Positions 46,813-57,235 of a stretch of DNA of 64,000 nt are shown here, piece after piece. The notes under the pieces were generated by a model. The model searched no databases. It saw nothing but the letters and a program-made list of their open reading frames with translations, and was not told where the DNA came from. Within the stretch, counting starts at the first letter, position 1, and every line of letters starts with the position of its first letter. A program made the position numbers and the translations under genes. Location: NCBI RefSeq assembly GCF_014200045.1, contig NZ_JACHOV010000007.1, positions 147,934 through 211,933 of the forward strand. Direction: 5' to 3'. The stretch comes from Rhizorhapis suberifaciens (GTDB lineage: Bacteria > Pseudomonadota > Alphaproteobacteria > Sphingomonadales > Sphingomonadaceae).

Positions 46813-46947
46813 TGTCTCTAACCTGTTCAATCTTCAATTAAAAACACCGAAACCAAAAGCCGCAGCCGGTCTTGCAACCGGAGCGGCTCTGACCTCATTC
46901 AAAATTCCTTGCGGCCCATAGCCTTATACCGGCCCGGTTGCAAGTTT

Positions 46948-47023
46948 TGGCAGGAGTGGAGGGACTCGAACCCCCGGCATTCGGTTTTGGAGACCGACGC
47001 TCTACCAGCTGAGCTACACTCCT
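46948..47023 (-). tRNA. tRNA-Trp (anticodon CCA)
   Basis: The minus strand gives acceptor stem AGGAGTG/CACTCCT, D arm AGCTCAGCTGGTAGAGC, anticodon loop with CCA (CTCCAAA), T arm with GTTCGAGTC, discriminator G and an encoded CCA. Its place directly before secE is conserved in many bacteria. Confidence 0.96.
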
Positions 47024-47044
47024 GCAGCGTCAAGGGAGCCGCTA

Positions 47045-48535
47045 TTAGCTCGCACGCGCCGGACGTGCAAGCATATTGCCGACGGTTCCCGCCAAATCCA
47101 TCAACACCGCGCGTCCCTTAGGAAAAACAGCGAGAGTCGTCCAGCAAACCGCGAAACCCGCTGCGAATTTCATGGCAAGATCCAGCAACAGGAAGCCCGA
47201 TAAATGAAAGGGTATGAGCCCGATCAGCACAAGCGCCATTGCCATATTGGCTAACACATGGGGCCAAGCAGCGTTTACAAGATCGATGGTCCGAACCGGC
47301 CCCTTTCGTCCTACCCAATACCATACGATCGGCATGCGGATGAACATGTCGCTCAGCGCATAGGCGGCCGCCACACCCAGCGCTCCCCAAGCCAGCCCGA
47401 CAATGAAGGCGGCGATAGAGGTCACTGCTACCACCAGCCCCCATTGGGCGAACTCCCCGGTCCGGGACTGGCTTATAAATAGCCAGCCGGTCGTGGCGGA
47501 GATCGGTTGATGCAGGGCAGCAAAGCCCAGCCAGACGAAGATGGGCACACTGGCTCGCCAATGTTCGCCCAGTATCTCGGGAATGGCCGATTCCGCATAG
47601 ATGATCATGAAAACGACGCCGGGCAACGTGAACAGCGCCAGCTGCTGCACCGTGCGCAGATAGACGGCGCGATAGCGTTCGGGTTCGTCAACCAGCCGCG
47701 AAAGTATGGGAATCACCACGCGGCCGACCGGCTGGTTGATCTGGCTTAATGGAAACAGCAGCAGCTTGTAGGCGCGATCATAATAACCGAGCTGCACCGC
47801 GCCAGCGAACTTGCCGATAAGGATATTGTCGAGATTACGGGACAGGAAATTGAAGACATTGAAGCCCATCATTCCCCTGCCAAATTTGATCATTGGCAAG
47901 GCTTGGGCCCAGTTGAACTGGCGGCTCGGTCTCCACCCCGACGCAAGCCAGGATCCAGCGGCGGCCGTAAGTGCGGTCATTACCGTGGAAGCGACCAGCG
48001 CCCAAATACTGGGGTAAATGATGGCGATCACCAGGGCCAGGAGGAAGCCGGCGGCTCCGGATATGACGTCGATCAGGGCCAGGCGTCCAAACTGCATGGA
48101 CCGGGTAATCAGCGCCTGATGTTGTGAGGCTGCGGCCGAAATAAGGATGGAGCAGGCAAGCACCAGCACTGGAGCAATCAGGTCCGGCTGTCCGTAGAAC
48201 CAGGCGATCAGAGGCGCGCTCGCCGCAAATATGAGCGCGAGCGCGGCCGCCACTCCGTTATTGATCCAGAAGATGGTGCTCAACTGAGCGGGAGAGATCG
48301 TCCGCGCGGTGATGATCGCGTTGTTGAGACCCAATTGGCCGAATAGCATCACGAAAAACATCAGCGGTGAAATCATCGCCATCAGACCGAAGACCTCAGG
48401 CGATAGCAGCCGCGAAAGCACAACCACAGAAAGCATCTGGAGACCAGTGCGAAAGGCCTGCGCACCTCCCGTAAAAACCGCCCCGACGGTTGCCTTTCGG
48501 CGCAAATTGGTAAGTGCGGGTTGGGACTCGATCAC
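47045..48535 (-). CDS. Wzx-type oligosaccharide flippase
   Basis: A protein of about 496 residues with some 14 hydrophobic helices. It begins with an amphipathic RRKATVGAVFTGGAQAF segment typical of polysaccharide flippases (MATE/MOP superfamily) and carries LSRLLSPEVFGLMAMI, FGRGMMGFNVFNFLSRNLDNILIGKF and GYYDRAYKLLLFPLSQ, matching the lipopolysaccharide O-antigen transporter group. It should move lipid-linked sugar units across the inner membrane. The start is a GTG at 48535, four bases after the stop of the oxidoreductase gene. Confidence 0.86.
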   Translation of the reverse strand: MIESQPALTNLRRKATVGAVFTGGAQAFRTGLQMLSVVVLSRLLSPEVFGLMAMISPLMFFVMLFGQLGLNNAIITARTISPAQLSTIFWINNGVAAALALIFAASAPLIAWFYGQPDLIAPVLVLACSILISAAASQHQALITRSMQFGRLALIDVISGAAGFLLALVIAIIYPSIWALVASTVMTALTAAAGSWLASGWRPSRQFNWAQALPMIKFGRGMMGFNVFNFLSRNLDNILIGKFAGAVQLGYYDRAYKLLLFPLSQINQPVGRVVIPILSRLVDEPERYRAVYLRTVQQLALFTLPGVVFMIIYAESAIPEILGEHWRASVPIFVWLGFAALHQPISATTGWLFISQSRTGEFAQWGLVVAVTSIAAFIVGLAWGALGVAAAYALSDMFIRMPIVWYWVGRKGPVRTIDLVNAAWPHVLANMAMALVLIGLIPFHLSGFLLLDLAMKFAAGFAVCWTTLAVFPKGRAVLMDLAGTVGNMLARPARAS

Positions 48536-48539
48536 TGTT

Positions 48540-49655
48540 TCAAATCTCCGCGCCCAGCCCCAGCCTTTGCGCCACCAAATCGGCAAGCGCAAGCGAGGCG
48601 GTCAATCCCGGCGATTCGATCCCGAATAAATTCACCAATCCTGGAAGCCCATGCTCTTGCGGACCCGAAACGAGGAAGTCCGCTGCGGGTTCCCCCGGAC
48701 CGCTGAGCTTTGGACGAATTCCCGCATAACCGGGGGTCAGGCGCTGCGGATCGAGTTCGGGCCAGATAAGCCGCGCAGCCGCCAGGAAAGTTTCATATCG
48801 TGCGGGATCCACGCTGTAATCAATGCCATCAATCCATTCGACATCGGGGCCGAAGCGAGCCATGCCGGCCATATCCAGCGTCAGATGCGTGCCCAATCCG
48901 CCTGGCACTGGCACAGGATAGATAAGGCGCCGAAAAGGCGCCCGCCCGGCATAAGTGAAGTAAACGCCGCGCGCATAGCGGACTTGCGGCACATATCCTT
49001 CCGCCAGATCCTCGGTACGTAGCGCAAGGAGATGCGCGGTGAGACCTGCGGCATTTACCACAAGCGAGGCAATGACGGCGGGTTCCGCCTCCCCGTCCAT
49101 ATGAACGCCCCAGCCATCCTGCTGCCGCGTCAATCGGGTGATCCGCGTCTGGCGGGCGAATTGCGCACCGGCATCTTCCGCCTCGCCAAGAAGTGATTGC
49201 ATATAGGCATGGGAGTCCAGGATACCGGTGGAGGGAGAAAGAAGCGCCTCATGACAACCGAGCAGAGGCTCAAGCGACCGCACTTCCCGGCCATTGAGGC
49301 GCACAAGATCCGTCACCCCCGCGCCCTTTGCGGCCGCTAAAATCGCGTCGAGCGATCCAGCCTGCTCCGCCGACGCCGCGAAGATCAGCTTACCTGATTG
49401 CCGGCAGGGAATGTCGCGGGCGAAACAATAATCGTAAAGCAGCTTTTTTCCCTTAACGCACAGCTCCGCCTTCAATGATCCCTTGGGATAATAAATGCCC
49501 GCATGGATGACTTCGCTGTTGCGAGCGCTTGTCCAAGTGCCGAAATCAGCCTCTCCATCGACAATTACGGTTTCCAGGCCCAGGCGCGCAAATCTGCGTC
49601 CGACGGCCAATCCGACCACGCCCGCACCGACAACGACGGCATCAATTCTCGTCAC
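48540..49655 (-). CDS. L2HGDH-like FAD-dependent oxidoreductase
   Basis: A 371-residue enzyme with the dinucleotide-binding fold VVVGAGVVGLAVGRRFA (8-24) and the hallmark NSEVIHAGIYYPKGSLKAELC, as in L-2-hydroxyglutarate dehydrogenase/oxidase (LhgO) relatives of the DAO family. The C-terminal GYAGIRPKLSG and FLVSGPQEHGLPGLVNLFGIESPGL are also conserved. L-2-hydroxyglutarate is the best substrate guess, but other 2-hydroxyacids cannot be excluded. It precedes the flippase gene in a close pair. Confidence 0.82.
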   Translation of the reverse strand: MTRIDAVVVGAGVVGLAVGRRFARLGLETVIVDGEADFGTWTSARNSEVIHAGIYYPKGSLKAELCVKGKKLLYDYCFARDIPCRQSGKLIFAASAEQAGSLDAILAAAKGAGVTDLVRLNGREVRSLEPLLGCHEALLSPSTGILDSHAYMQSLLGEAEDAGAQFARQTRITRLTRQQDGWGVHMDGEAEPAVIASLVVNAAGLTAHLLALRTEDLAEGYVPQVRYARGVYFTYAGRAPFRRLIYPVPVPGGLGTHLTLDMAGMARFGPDVEWIDGIDYSVDPARYETFLAAARLIWPELDPQRLTPGYAGIRPKLSGPGEPAADFLVSGPQEHGLPGLVNLFGIESPGLTASLALADLVAQRLGLGAEI

Positions 49656-49850
49656 GCAGCCGAGCGCCTTTCATGACCTGAACTCCTAGCCCGGAATTTC
49701 CAATAGGCATGGCCAGAGAACTATCATATCGTTGGATTTAGAGAAGTATCCCGATGGATAGGTCACCTGCCCAAAAGAAACGGACAGGGAACCTAAGAAC
49801 TCCAGCGCGGTTACCGTACAACCACGGGTCTGAAAAATGAAGGGGTGATC

Positions 49851-50846
49851 ATGTCGACCATCTGCGCCGTGGTGTTAACTTATAACAGAATGGACCTCCT
49901 GGATTCTTGCCTTGAGGCCATCGTTGCGCAGACGCATCAATGCGACCGCATCGTTGTTATTGACAATGCCAGTACAGACGGCACCTTTGCGATGCTCGCC
50001 GAGAAATGGGCGAACCGCGTAGAGGTTTATTCCCTCCCACGGAACATAGGCGCGGCGGGCGGCTTCAACATGGGCATGCGCATTGCCTATCGGACCGGCG
50101 CTGATTCGATATGGGTGATGGATGATGACGTGATCCCCGAGCCCGACGCGCTGGATAGGCTGATCGCCGCCGACAATATTCTGGTGCAGCGCGAAATTAC
50201 CGCCCCCTTCGTAATTTCGACAGCCCGCACACCACGCGGCTGTGTAACCAATGTGCCCGATGTCGCGAACAGGCGGAACGCTCTTTCCTATCAGGCCTGG
50301 CCAGAATTGCTGGAACACAAGATGGTGCCGGTGCGCAGGGCGACCTTCGTTTCCATCCTGCTGCCCCGCCGGACCTTGGCGCGTTTTGGCCTGCCTTATG
50401 CCTCCATGTTCATCTGGGGGGAAGATTCGGAATTCACCTTGCGTGTGACGGCCGCACAACCAGGCTATATCGTCGGCGACAGCCGATGCCTGCACGTGCG
50501 CCAGATGGATGGCAATCCAGACATACGGACTGAAAATAATCCGGTCCGGGTCCGCTGGCATTATCATTACATCCGCAATTCGGTTTACACGATTCGCAAA
50601 TATGCGCCCCGTCGGACCTGGGTTCGGCACATGACCCACAAGATGCGCCAAGCCCTTTCGCTGTTCCTGCAGGGCGAAGCGAGCAAGGCGCTAATCGTCA
50701 TGCGCGGGACGATCGATGGGCTGCGCTTCAAGCCCCTGTTGGAAGCTGCCGATGCTGTTTTCGACGATGAGGGTGTACGGACTGTCGCATGGTCCGATCG
50801 CGAAACCACCCTTCCGACAAATGCCGCGTCACAGACCGCGGAGTGA
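49851..50846 (+). CDS. GT2 family glycosyltransferase
   Basis: A cytoplasmic enzyme of about 331 residues with a GT-A fold: AVVLTYNRMDLLDSCLEAI, VVIDNASTDGTF, NIGAAGGFNMGM and the DXD-like VMDDDVIPEPDAL. The pattern resembles GlfT-like galactofuranosyl and rhamnosyl transferases; the donor and acceptor are unknown. The start ATG at 49851 follows AAGGGG. It is divergent from the oxidoreductase-flippase pair, which points to surface glycan assembly. Confidence 0.86.
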   Translation: MSTICAVVLTYNRMDLLDSCLEAIVAQTHQCDRIVVIDNASTDGTFAMLAEKWANRVEVYSLPRNIGAAGGFNMGMRIAYRTGADSIWVMDDDVIPEPDALDRLIAADNILVQREITAPFVISTARTPRGCVTNVPDVANRRNALSYQAWPELLEHKMVPVRRATFVSILLPRRTLARFGLPYASMFIWGEDSEFTLRVTAAQPGYIVGDSRCLHVRQMDGNPDIRTENNPVRVRWHYHYIRNSVYTIRKYAPRRTWVRHMTHKMRQALSLFLQGEASKALIVMRGTIDGLRFKPLLEAADAVFDDEGVRTVAWSDRETTLPTNAASQTAE

Positions 50847-50849
50847 GGC

Positions 50850-53024
50850 TTACTGCAGGGGAAGCGAGATTTTCAGACCCGTCCATTTCGCGATGAACGC
50901 GTACATGTCGGAATACTCCTCGATAAGCTTGTCCGTTGGCTTCCCCGACCCATGGCCAGCACGGGTCTCAATGCGGATAAGGTGAGGTTTTTCACCGATA
51001 GAGGCGTGCTGAAGCGCCGAGACATATTTAAAGCTGTGTCCGGGCACGACACGGTCGTCCGTGTCGGCCGTCACCACCATGATCGCGGGATAAGGAGTGC
51101 CCTGCCGTATATTGTGATAAGGCGAATAGCGCAGCAGCGTGCGGAAATCCTTTTTCCGTGAAGGATAGCCATAATCATCCACCCAATAGCGCCCGGCGGT
51201 AAACCGGTCGAAACGGAGCATGTCCATGACCCCCACGGCGGGCAGGGCGGCGGCGAACAGGTCCGGACGCTGATTAAGGACCGCTCCGACCAATAGGCCG
51301 CCATTGGAACGCCCCTCTATCGCCAGTTGGTCCTTACCCGTGATCTTTTGCGCGATCAGGAATTCACCGGCGGCGATGAAATCGTCAAAGACATTCTGCT
51401 TGTTATGCAGCCGTCCGGCATCATGCCACGCAGAGCCGAACTCGCCGCCGCCCCGCAGATTGGCGATGGCCACCGCCCCACCCTGCTCCAGCCAAGCCAG
51501 GCGCGGCGCGGAAAATCCGGGGGTCAGCGAAATATTGAACCCGCCATAACCGTAAAGCAGCGTGGGAGCAGGCTTGCCGCTCTGCATCACGTCCGCACGA
51601 CGGATCAGGAACATCGGAATACGCGTTCCGTCCTTCGACGGGTAGAAGACCTGCTGCGTCACATAATCGGAGGGATCAAAATCGACTTTCGGCTGCGCAA
51701 AGATGCTGGTTTCGCCCGTCGCGGTGTCGAATCGGTAGATCGTCGTCGGCGTCGTGAAACCGGAAAAGGCAAAGAAGGTTTCAGGGTCGCCCCCCTTTCC
51801 TCCAAAACCAGCGGCGGTGCCGATGCCCGGCATCGGTACGTCGCCCGCCGGTCGTCCGCTGAGATTTACCATTTCAGCGACCGTGCGTGCGTTGCTCAGA
51901 TAGGCAAGAATGATCTTGTCGCCCACCATGGAGCCCCCCACCAGCGTCTCCTTGCGCTCCGCCACGACTTCAACCGGCGGGGCCGACGGATGGGTCGCGT
52001 CCAGCGTTACCAGGCGAAGACGCGGGGCGCCCTTGTTGGTGAGAAAATATAGCTTGGGCCCCAAATTGCCGATCAGCCGCCAATCATGGTTCAAGCCCTT
52101 GACCAGCGGCCAGGGCTTTCGGGTTTGATCGTGGAGATCGGCGATCGTCAGTTCGTAGCGTTCATCCGTTCCCTGTGCCGAACTGATGAGCAACCATCGG
52201 CCGTCATCGCTCACCTGAGCGCTGTGACCCAGCTTGGGCCGTCCCGGTGTCGCGTATATAAGCTCGTCCGCCGATTGCGGGGTGCCCAGTCGATGATAAA
52301 AGACCTGCTGGTTGAGATTGGTCGACTGGAACGCCTCTCCTTCGCGTGGCACCGCAAAACGGGAGTAGAAGAATCCGCGCCCCTCACGATCCCATGCCAG
52401 ATCGGAAAATTTGACCCAGCGAATCTCGTCGGGAAGCACTTTTCCCGTCGTGACGTCCAGGACATGCAGGGTACGCCAATCCGAGCCGCCATCCTGGATT
52501 GCGTAAAGCAGATACCTACCGTCAAATGACGGCTCCCATTCCGCGAGCGCGGTCGTCCCATCCGTGGAAAATGTGTTGGGATCGATCAGCAGCCTTTGCT
52601 TGGCGGTCAAAGCTTCGCGAACATAAAGCGGCGACTGGTTCTGCAGCCCGCTATTATAGGTGTAGAAATATCGCCGTCCGGCTTTTCGCGGAGTTCCGTA
52701 GCGGTCATGATCCATGAGCGACTTGATCCGCTTCTTCAGGATGTCGCGGCCGGGAACCGTTTCCAGATAGGCGTTGGTGACCTCATTCTGGGCATTTACC
52801 CAGTTGAGCACGGCACTATCCTGCCGCACGTCCTTTTCCAGCCAACGATAAGGATCGGCCACCTTGACGCCGAAATGCTCCTCGACAAGATCCTGGCGCA
52901 TCGTCTGGGGATAAGCCATTGGGGCGCGTGACCGCGATCCTGCCCCGATCACCGTGTCAGCGGCTCCTGTCACAGGCACCAATGCAATAGCCGCCAAAGG
53001 CAAGGCCAGTGCGGATTTCTTCAT
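50850..53024 (-). CDS. Secreted prolyl oligopeptidase (S9A family)
   Basis: The 724-residue enzyme has a signal peptide (MKKSALALPLAAIALVPVTGA) and the two-part POP fold: an N-terminal beta-propeller (about 100-440) and a C-terminal alpha/beta-hydrolase domain. The catalytic triad is visible: Ser in EGRSNGGLL, Asp in TADTDDRVVPGHS and His in RAGHGSGKPT. It cleaves short Pro-containing peptides in the periplasm. The start could also be the ATG at 53042; no strong ribosome-binding site decides. It is convergent with the GT2 gene and downstream of rplQ. Confidence 0.9.
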   Translation of the reverse strand: MKKSALALPLAAIALVPVTGAADTVIGAGSRSRAPMAYPQTMRQDLVEEHFGVKVADPYRWLEKDVRQDSAVLNWVNAQNEVTNAYLETVPGRDILKKRIKSLMDHDRYGTPRKAGRRYFYTYNSGLQNQSPLYVREALTAKQRLLIDPNTFSTDGTTALAEWEPSFDGRYLLYAIQDGGSDWRTLHVLDVTTGKVLPDEIRWVKFSDLAWDREGRGFFYSRFAVPREGEAFQSTNLNQQVFYHRLGTPQSADELIYATPGRPKLGHSAQVSDDGRWLLISSAQGTDERYELTIADLHDQTRKPWPLVKGLNHDWRLIGNLGPKLYFLTNKGAPRLRLVTLDATHPSAPPVEVVAERKETLVGGSMVGDKIILAYLSNARTVAEMVNLSGRPAGDVPMPGIGTAAGFGGKGGDPETFFAFSGFTTPTTIYRFDTATGETSIFAQPKVDFDPSDYVTQQVFYPSKDGTRIPMFLIRRADVMQSGKPAPTLLYGYGGFNISLTPGFSAPRLAWLEQGGAVAIANLRGGGEFGSAWHDAGRLHNKQNVFDDFIAAGEFLIAQKITGKDQLAIEGRSNGGLLVGAVLNQRPDLFAAALPAVGVMDMLRFDRFTAGRYWVDDYGYPSRKKDFRTLLRYSPYHNIRQGTPYPAIMVVTADTDDRVVPGHSFKYVSALQHASIGEKPHLIRIETRAGHGSGKPTDKLIEEYSDMYAFIAKWTGLKISLPLQ

Positions 53025-53131
53025 TTTGCATATTTTGGACATAAGTTTCAGGCCGCAACTTAGGAAGTCGCGGCCTGTTTGTGAAGTTGTTGAGGAAGAG
53101 GATTGCCGGCTCTCCAGAGCCGCCAATGATC

Positions 53132-53557
53132 TTATGCCGCTTCCATTTCTTCTTCGTCAGCGCCCTGGACCGGACCGGAATCCTGCCCCTTGGCTGAAAC
53201 ATCGCGGTCGACCAACTCGATCACCGCCACAGCGGCGGCGTCCGACGCGCGGAAGCCAGCCTTGATAACGCGCGTATAGCCGCCGTTACGATCCTTGTAA
53301 CGCTCGGCCAGGACGTCGAACAGCTTCTTGAGCTGCGTATCGTCCAGCAAGCGTGCATGGGCCAGGCGGCGATTGGCCAGGCCACCCTTTTTGGCAAGCG
53401 TGATCAGCTTTTCGACATAGGGACGAAGTTCCTTCGCCTTTGCCGTGGTGGTCATGATTTGCTCATGCTTGATGAGCGATGCCGCCATGTTGCGGAACAG
53501 CGCGTTACGATGACCAGTAGTACGCTGCAGCTTGCGGCCGCCAACCTTATGACGCAT
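53132..53557 (-). CDS. rplQ: 50S ribosomal protein L17
   Basis: A 141-residue protein: [20 protein letters not shown] start, [21 protein letters not shown] and the [17 protein letters not shown] core. The acidic C-terminal extension (EEEMEAA) is common in sphingomonads. It is the last gene of the alpha operon, separated from rpoA by a 200-base gap that holds a REP pair. Confidence 0.97.
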   Translation of the reverse strand: MRHKVGGRKLQRTTGHRNALFRNMAASLIKHEQIMTTTAKAKELRPYVEKLITLAKKGGLANRRLAHARLLDDTQLKKLFDVLAERYKDRNGGYTRVIKAGFRASDAAAVAVIELVDRDVSAKGQDSGPVQGADEEEMEAA

Positions 53558-53670
53558 GTCTTTTACTCCGTTTGTTCAAGGGCCGTATAGCGGCCCCATC
53601 AAAATCCGTTTTGATGGATGACCTCTGGTACCCAGGACCAGGCGGTGACGTTCGGACCGCCCAATTTGAC

Positions 53671-53752
53671 GTCATTCCCGCAAAGGCGGGAACCCATTTC
53701 CCAACACCACCCCCAACGCTCAGGAGTGGATCCCCGCCTTCGCGGGGATGAT
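53671..53752. repeat. REP-type double palindrome between rplQ and rpoA
   Basis: One unit starts GTCATTCCCGCAAAGGCGGG and the other, inverted, ends GCCTTCGCGGGGATGATGG, with about 40 bases between. It has the same layout as the pair at 18468-18547. On the transcript it would fold between rpoA and rplQ and may protect the mRNA ends or tune rplQ expression. Confidence 0.85.
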
Positions 53753-53759
53753 GGTAAGA

Positions 53760-54821
53760 TCAGCCCAGCAGTTCCTGCTCCAGCTTCTTGGCCATTTCCT
53801 CGATATTCTCAGGGGGCCAGCCGGGAATGTCCATGCCCAGGCGCAGGCCCATGGACGAAAGGACTTCCTTAATTTCGTTCAAGGACTTGCGGCCGAAATT
53901 CGGGGTGCGCAACATCTCGGCTTCGGTTTTTTGGACCAAGTCCCCGATATAGATGATGTTGTCGTTCTTTAGGCAATTGGCAGAGCGAACCGACAGTTCC
54001 AGTTCGTCCACCTTCTTGAGCAGATAGCGGTTGATCTGATTTGCGTCGCTCTCCGCTTCGCCTGCGGCTGCGGCGGCAACGCCAACGGTCGGCGTGGCAG
54101 CGGCGAGCGCATCTTCGAAGTGGACGAAAAGCTGAAGCTGGTCCTGAAGAATGCGGCCGGCATAGGCAACTGCGTCCTCAGGCGTTACCGTGCCATCCGT
54201 CTCGAGAGTCAGCGACAGGCGGTCATAATCCAGTTCCTGGCCAACGCGCGTATTCTCAACCTTGTAGGCGACCTGCTTGATTGGGGAAAAGAGCGAGTCG
54301 ACTGGGATCAACCCGATGGGCGCATCTGCCGGACGATTGGCGACCGCGGGCACATAGCCCTTGCCGGTATCGGCAGTCAGTTCCATGTTGAGCGTCGCGC
54401 CTTCGTCCAGATGGCAGATGATGAGATCAGGGTTCATCACCTCGATATCGCCGGAAACGGCAATGTCGCCCGCCTTGACTTCAGCAGGGCCCGTGGCGGA
54501 AAGCTGCAGGCGCTTGGGGCCTTCGCCTTCCATCTTCAGCGCCACCTGCTTCACGTTGAGAACGATGTCGGTAATGTCCTCTCGAACGCCAGCGAGCGAG
54601 GAGAATTCATGCAGTACATTCTCGATTTTGATCGAGGTAACAGCGGCGCCCTGAAGCGAGGAGAGCAGTACGCGGCGCAACGCATTGCCGAGCGTCAGGC
54701 CAAAGCCACGCTCCAGCGGCTCGGCAACGAACGTCGCCTTGCGCTTGGGATCGCCGCCGGCCTTGATCTCCAGGCTGTTCGGCTTCTTCAATTCCTGCCA
54801 GTTCTTGGTGTTGACAGTCAT
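53760..54821 (-). CDS. rpoA: DNA-directed RNA polymerase subunit alpha
   Basis: A 353-residue protein. The N-terminal dimerisation domain has [27 protein letters not shown]; a flexible linker with Ala/Glu residues ([12 protein letters not shown]) joins the C-terminal domain with [16 protein letters not shown] and [25 protein letters not shown], used for UP-element and activator contacts. Start MTVNTKNW at 54821. In the rpsM-rpsK-rpoA-rplQ operon. Confidence 0.98.
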   Translation of the reverse strand: MTVNTKNWQELKKPNSLEIKAGGDPKRKATFVAEPLERGFGLTLGNALRRVLLSSLQGAAVTSIKIENVLHEFSSLAGVREDITDIVLNVKQVALKMEGEGPKRLQLSATGPAEVKAGDIAVSGDIEVMNPDLIICHLDEGATLNMELTADTGKGYVPAVANRPADAPIGLIPVDSLFSPIKQVAYKVENTRVGQELDYDRLSLTLETDGTVTPEDAVAYAGRILQDQLQLFVHFEDALAAATPTVGVAAAAAGEAESDANQINRYLLKKVDELELSVRSANCLKNDNIIYIGDLVQKTEAEMLRTPNFGRKSLNEIKEVLSSMGLRLGMDIPGWPPENIEEMAKKLEQELLG

Positions 54822-54921
54822 GTATTTCCCCTGGGATTGGGCGGGGGCGCGTTATACAACGGTGACCCCGGCCGGTACAGATAAAGGGATGGCGCGTCCG
54901 CCGCCCCTGGTATGCCGAAGC

Positions 54922-55311
54922 TTAAACGCGGCGACGCTTGGACGGACGCACGCCGTTGTGCGGGATCGGCGTCACGTCGCGGATCGACGTGATCGTGAAC
55001 CCAACGGCCTGAAGCGCGCGAAGAGCGGATTCACGGCCTGAACCGGGACCCTTGACTTCGACTTCAAGAGTACGGACGCCATGTTCGGCGGCCTTGCGGC
55101 CCGCATCCTCCGCGCACACCTGCGCGGCGTAAGGAGTCGATTTGCGCGATCCCTTGAAACCCATCATCCCTGCGGAGGACCAGCTGATTGCATTGCCCTG
55201 TGCATCGGTGATGGTGACCATGGTGTTGTTGAAGCTTGCGTTTACATGAGCAACGCCTGCCGAGATATTCTTGCGCTCGCGCCTGCGAATCCGCTGAGGT
55301 TCCCGTGCCAT
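54922..55311 (-). CDS. rpsK: 30S ribosomal protein S11
   Basis: A 129-residue protein of the 30S platform. It reads [38 protein letters not shown] and ends [18 protein letters not shown], both universal. It lies about 107 bases after the rpsM stop, in a gap holding a tight hairpin. Confidence 0.98.
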   Translation of the reverse strand: MAREPQRIRRRERKNISAGVAHVNASFNNTMVTITDAQGNAISWSSAGMMGFKGSRKSTPYAAQVCAEDAGRKAAEHGVRTLEVEVKGPGSGRESALRALQAVGFTITSIRDVTPIPHNGVRPSKRRRV

Positions 55312-55395
55312 ATCCTATTTTCCTACCTTAAAATCCTGTTTGACGGCGGAGGGTCTCACTCGTTGAGGAGAGCGGCCTCCGGCGGAGAAGAATTA

Positions 55396-55420
55396 AAGAA
55401 ATAGTCCCGGACTATTTCTT
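55396..55420 (-). repeat. Perfect 25-base palindrome at the rpsM stop codon
   Basis: AAGAAATAGTCC (55396-55407) and GGACTATTTCTT (55409-55420) are exact inverse complements around one base. The right arm overlaps the rpsM TAA. Without a T-run it is unlikely to terminate; a pause, processing or translational-coupling signal between S13 and S11 is possible. Confidence 0.75.
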
Positions 55421-55787
55421 ACTTCTTCTTGCCTGCGATCGGCTTGGCCTTACCCTTGCGGGTGCGCGCATTGGTGTGCGTGCGCTGACCGCGAACGGGC
55501 AAGCCCTTGCGATGACGCAGGCCGCGATAGCAGGCCAGGTCCATCAGGCGCTTGATGTTCATGGCGGTCTGCCGGCGAAGATCGCCTTCGACCGTATGAT
55601 CGGCGTCGATGGTTTCGCGGATCTGCAAAACTTCCGCATCGCTCAGGTCCTGGACCCGGCGGCTGTGATCGATGCCCAGCTTGTCGGCGATTTCCAACGC
55701 CTTCGTGCGGCCGATGCCATGGATATAGGTAAGCGCAATAATTACGCGCTTGTTGGTCGGGATGTTGACGCCCGCAATACGTGCCAT
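55419..55787 (-). CDS. rpsM: 30S ribosomal protein S13
   Basis: A 122-residue protein contacting the 50S subunit and P-site tRNA. It starts [26 protein letters not shown] and ends with the basic [23 protein letters not shown] tail in spaced form ([13 protein letters not shown]). First gene of the alpha operon; its promoter should lie in the 294-base gap before divergent pabB. Neither secY nor adk precedes it here. Confidence 0.98.
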   Translation of the reverse strand: MARIAGVNIPTNKRVIIALTYIHGIGRTKALEIADKLGIDHSRRVQDLSDAEVLQIRETIDADHTVEGDLRRQTAMNIKRLMDLACYRGLRHRKGLPVRGQRTHTNARTRKGKAKPIAGKKK

Positions 55788-56081
55788 GTAATCTTGTCTC
55801 CTGCTCCACAGGCTGTCTGGCAGGACGGCCTATCTCAAAGCTTCGCTTGCCTCGGCTGGCCCTGGGGCCGTCACCTTGGCGAATGAATATCCCGAAACGC
55901 AAAAAGGACGGCAAGCGCTGAAATGCGCCGCCGCGCGACTAATGTGTCGGGATTGGCGGCCTTTAGGTGAGTCGGACCGGAGTGTCAAGCGCGCCCTGGC
56001 GCGGCAAAGCTTCGTTTTAAGCGATCGATCACGTCATTGCTTCGACTGGACCTATGGGCATGCTCTCTGTAAGGCAATTCC
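55788..56081. promoter_or_regulatory. Divergent rpsM/pabB promoter region
   Basis: These 294 gene-free bases separate the divergent alpha operon and pabB. Strong promoters must be present for the ribosomal genes, but no confident -35/-10 boxes could be chosen by eye. Confidence 0.4.
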
Positions 56082-57235
56082 ATGTTTCCTCCTCGGCCAG
56101 CACCTTTCATTCTATTGGACGATGCCAGACCTGTAGGATCCACCGGCGCGCGATTGTATAAAGAGCCGGTGGAGTTGGTAACCGCCTATCAGCCAGAGGA
56201 GGTCCATCCGGCACTTGACCGGCTGGCCCAAGCGCAAGCAAGCGGGCTGCATGCGGCCGGATATCTCGCTTATGAGGTTGGTCACATGCTGGAGCCACGG
56301 CTGGCCCGCCTTGCCCGTCCTTTGCCGGACGGAGAACCGCTATTGTGGTTCGGCCTGTTCGAAAACCATGAGCAAGTTCCAGCTGCAGAGGTTTCCGCCC
56401 TTTTTCCGCTCCCCGCGAGCAATGTCCAGAAGGCTGCGCCGCTCGTGAAGCAGCCGGACTATGCCACCGCGTTCAATAGCATTCAGTCTTATATTGAGGC
56501 GGGCGATATCTATCAGGCGAACCTGACTTTCCTTTGCTCTGTCGCCATGGCCGATGATCCTCTGGCGCTTTACGCCGCTTTGCGGGACCGCGCCGGGGCT
56601 GGTCATGGCGGCATCGTTTTTACAGGAGAGCGCTGGCTGCTCTCTTTTTCGCCGGAACTGTTCTTCACACTGGAAGGCGGCCGGTTGACGGCGCGCCCCA
56701 TGAAAGGAACCGCCGCCCGCCAAGCCACGAATCAGGCGGATCAGGAAACAAGGCGCGCCCTGTCGGCCGATCCCAAGCAGCGCGCGGAAAATTTGATGAT
56801 CGTCGACTTGCTTCGCAACGATCTGGCCCGCGTAGCGCAGGCCGGCAGCGTTGCCGTGCCGGAATTGTTTGAGGTGGAAAGCTACCCCACTGTTCACCAG
56901 ATGACCTCCACCGTCACCGCCCTTCTGCGCCCTGGTCTGGGAGCTGTCGATGTGCTGCGCGCCATTTTCCCTTGCGGATCGATCACCGGCGCACCCAAGG
57001 TCCGCGCCATGGAAATCATCCACGAAGTGGAGGCTCGACCACGCGGGGCCTATACCGGGTCGATCGGCAGCATTTCTCCCGACGGTAACGCCGCCTTCAA
57101 TGTTGCCATTCGTACTATTTCGGTCGATGAAGGAAGCGGCGTGGGGCTCTTGGGCCTCGGCTCAGGGGTCGTGGCCGATTCCGTCATGCAGGCGGAATGG
57201 AACGAATGCCTGGAAAAAGGAAAGTTTTTGCGCCG

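Noticed and set aside
54861..54872. Copy of GGTGACCCCGGC from the tRNA-Arg 3' end (39903-39914)
   Set aside because: A 12-base match that could mark an att site, but it is short and GC-rich, lies 15 kb away between core ribosomal genes, and no integrase is present.
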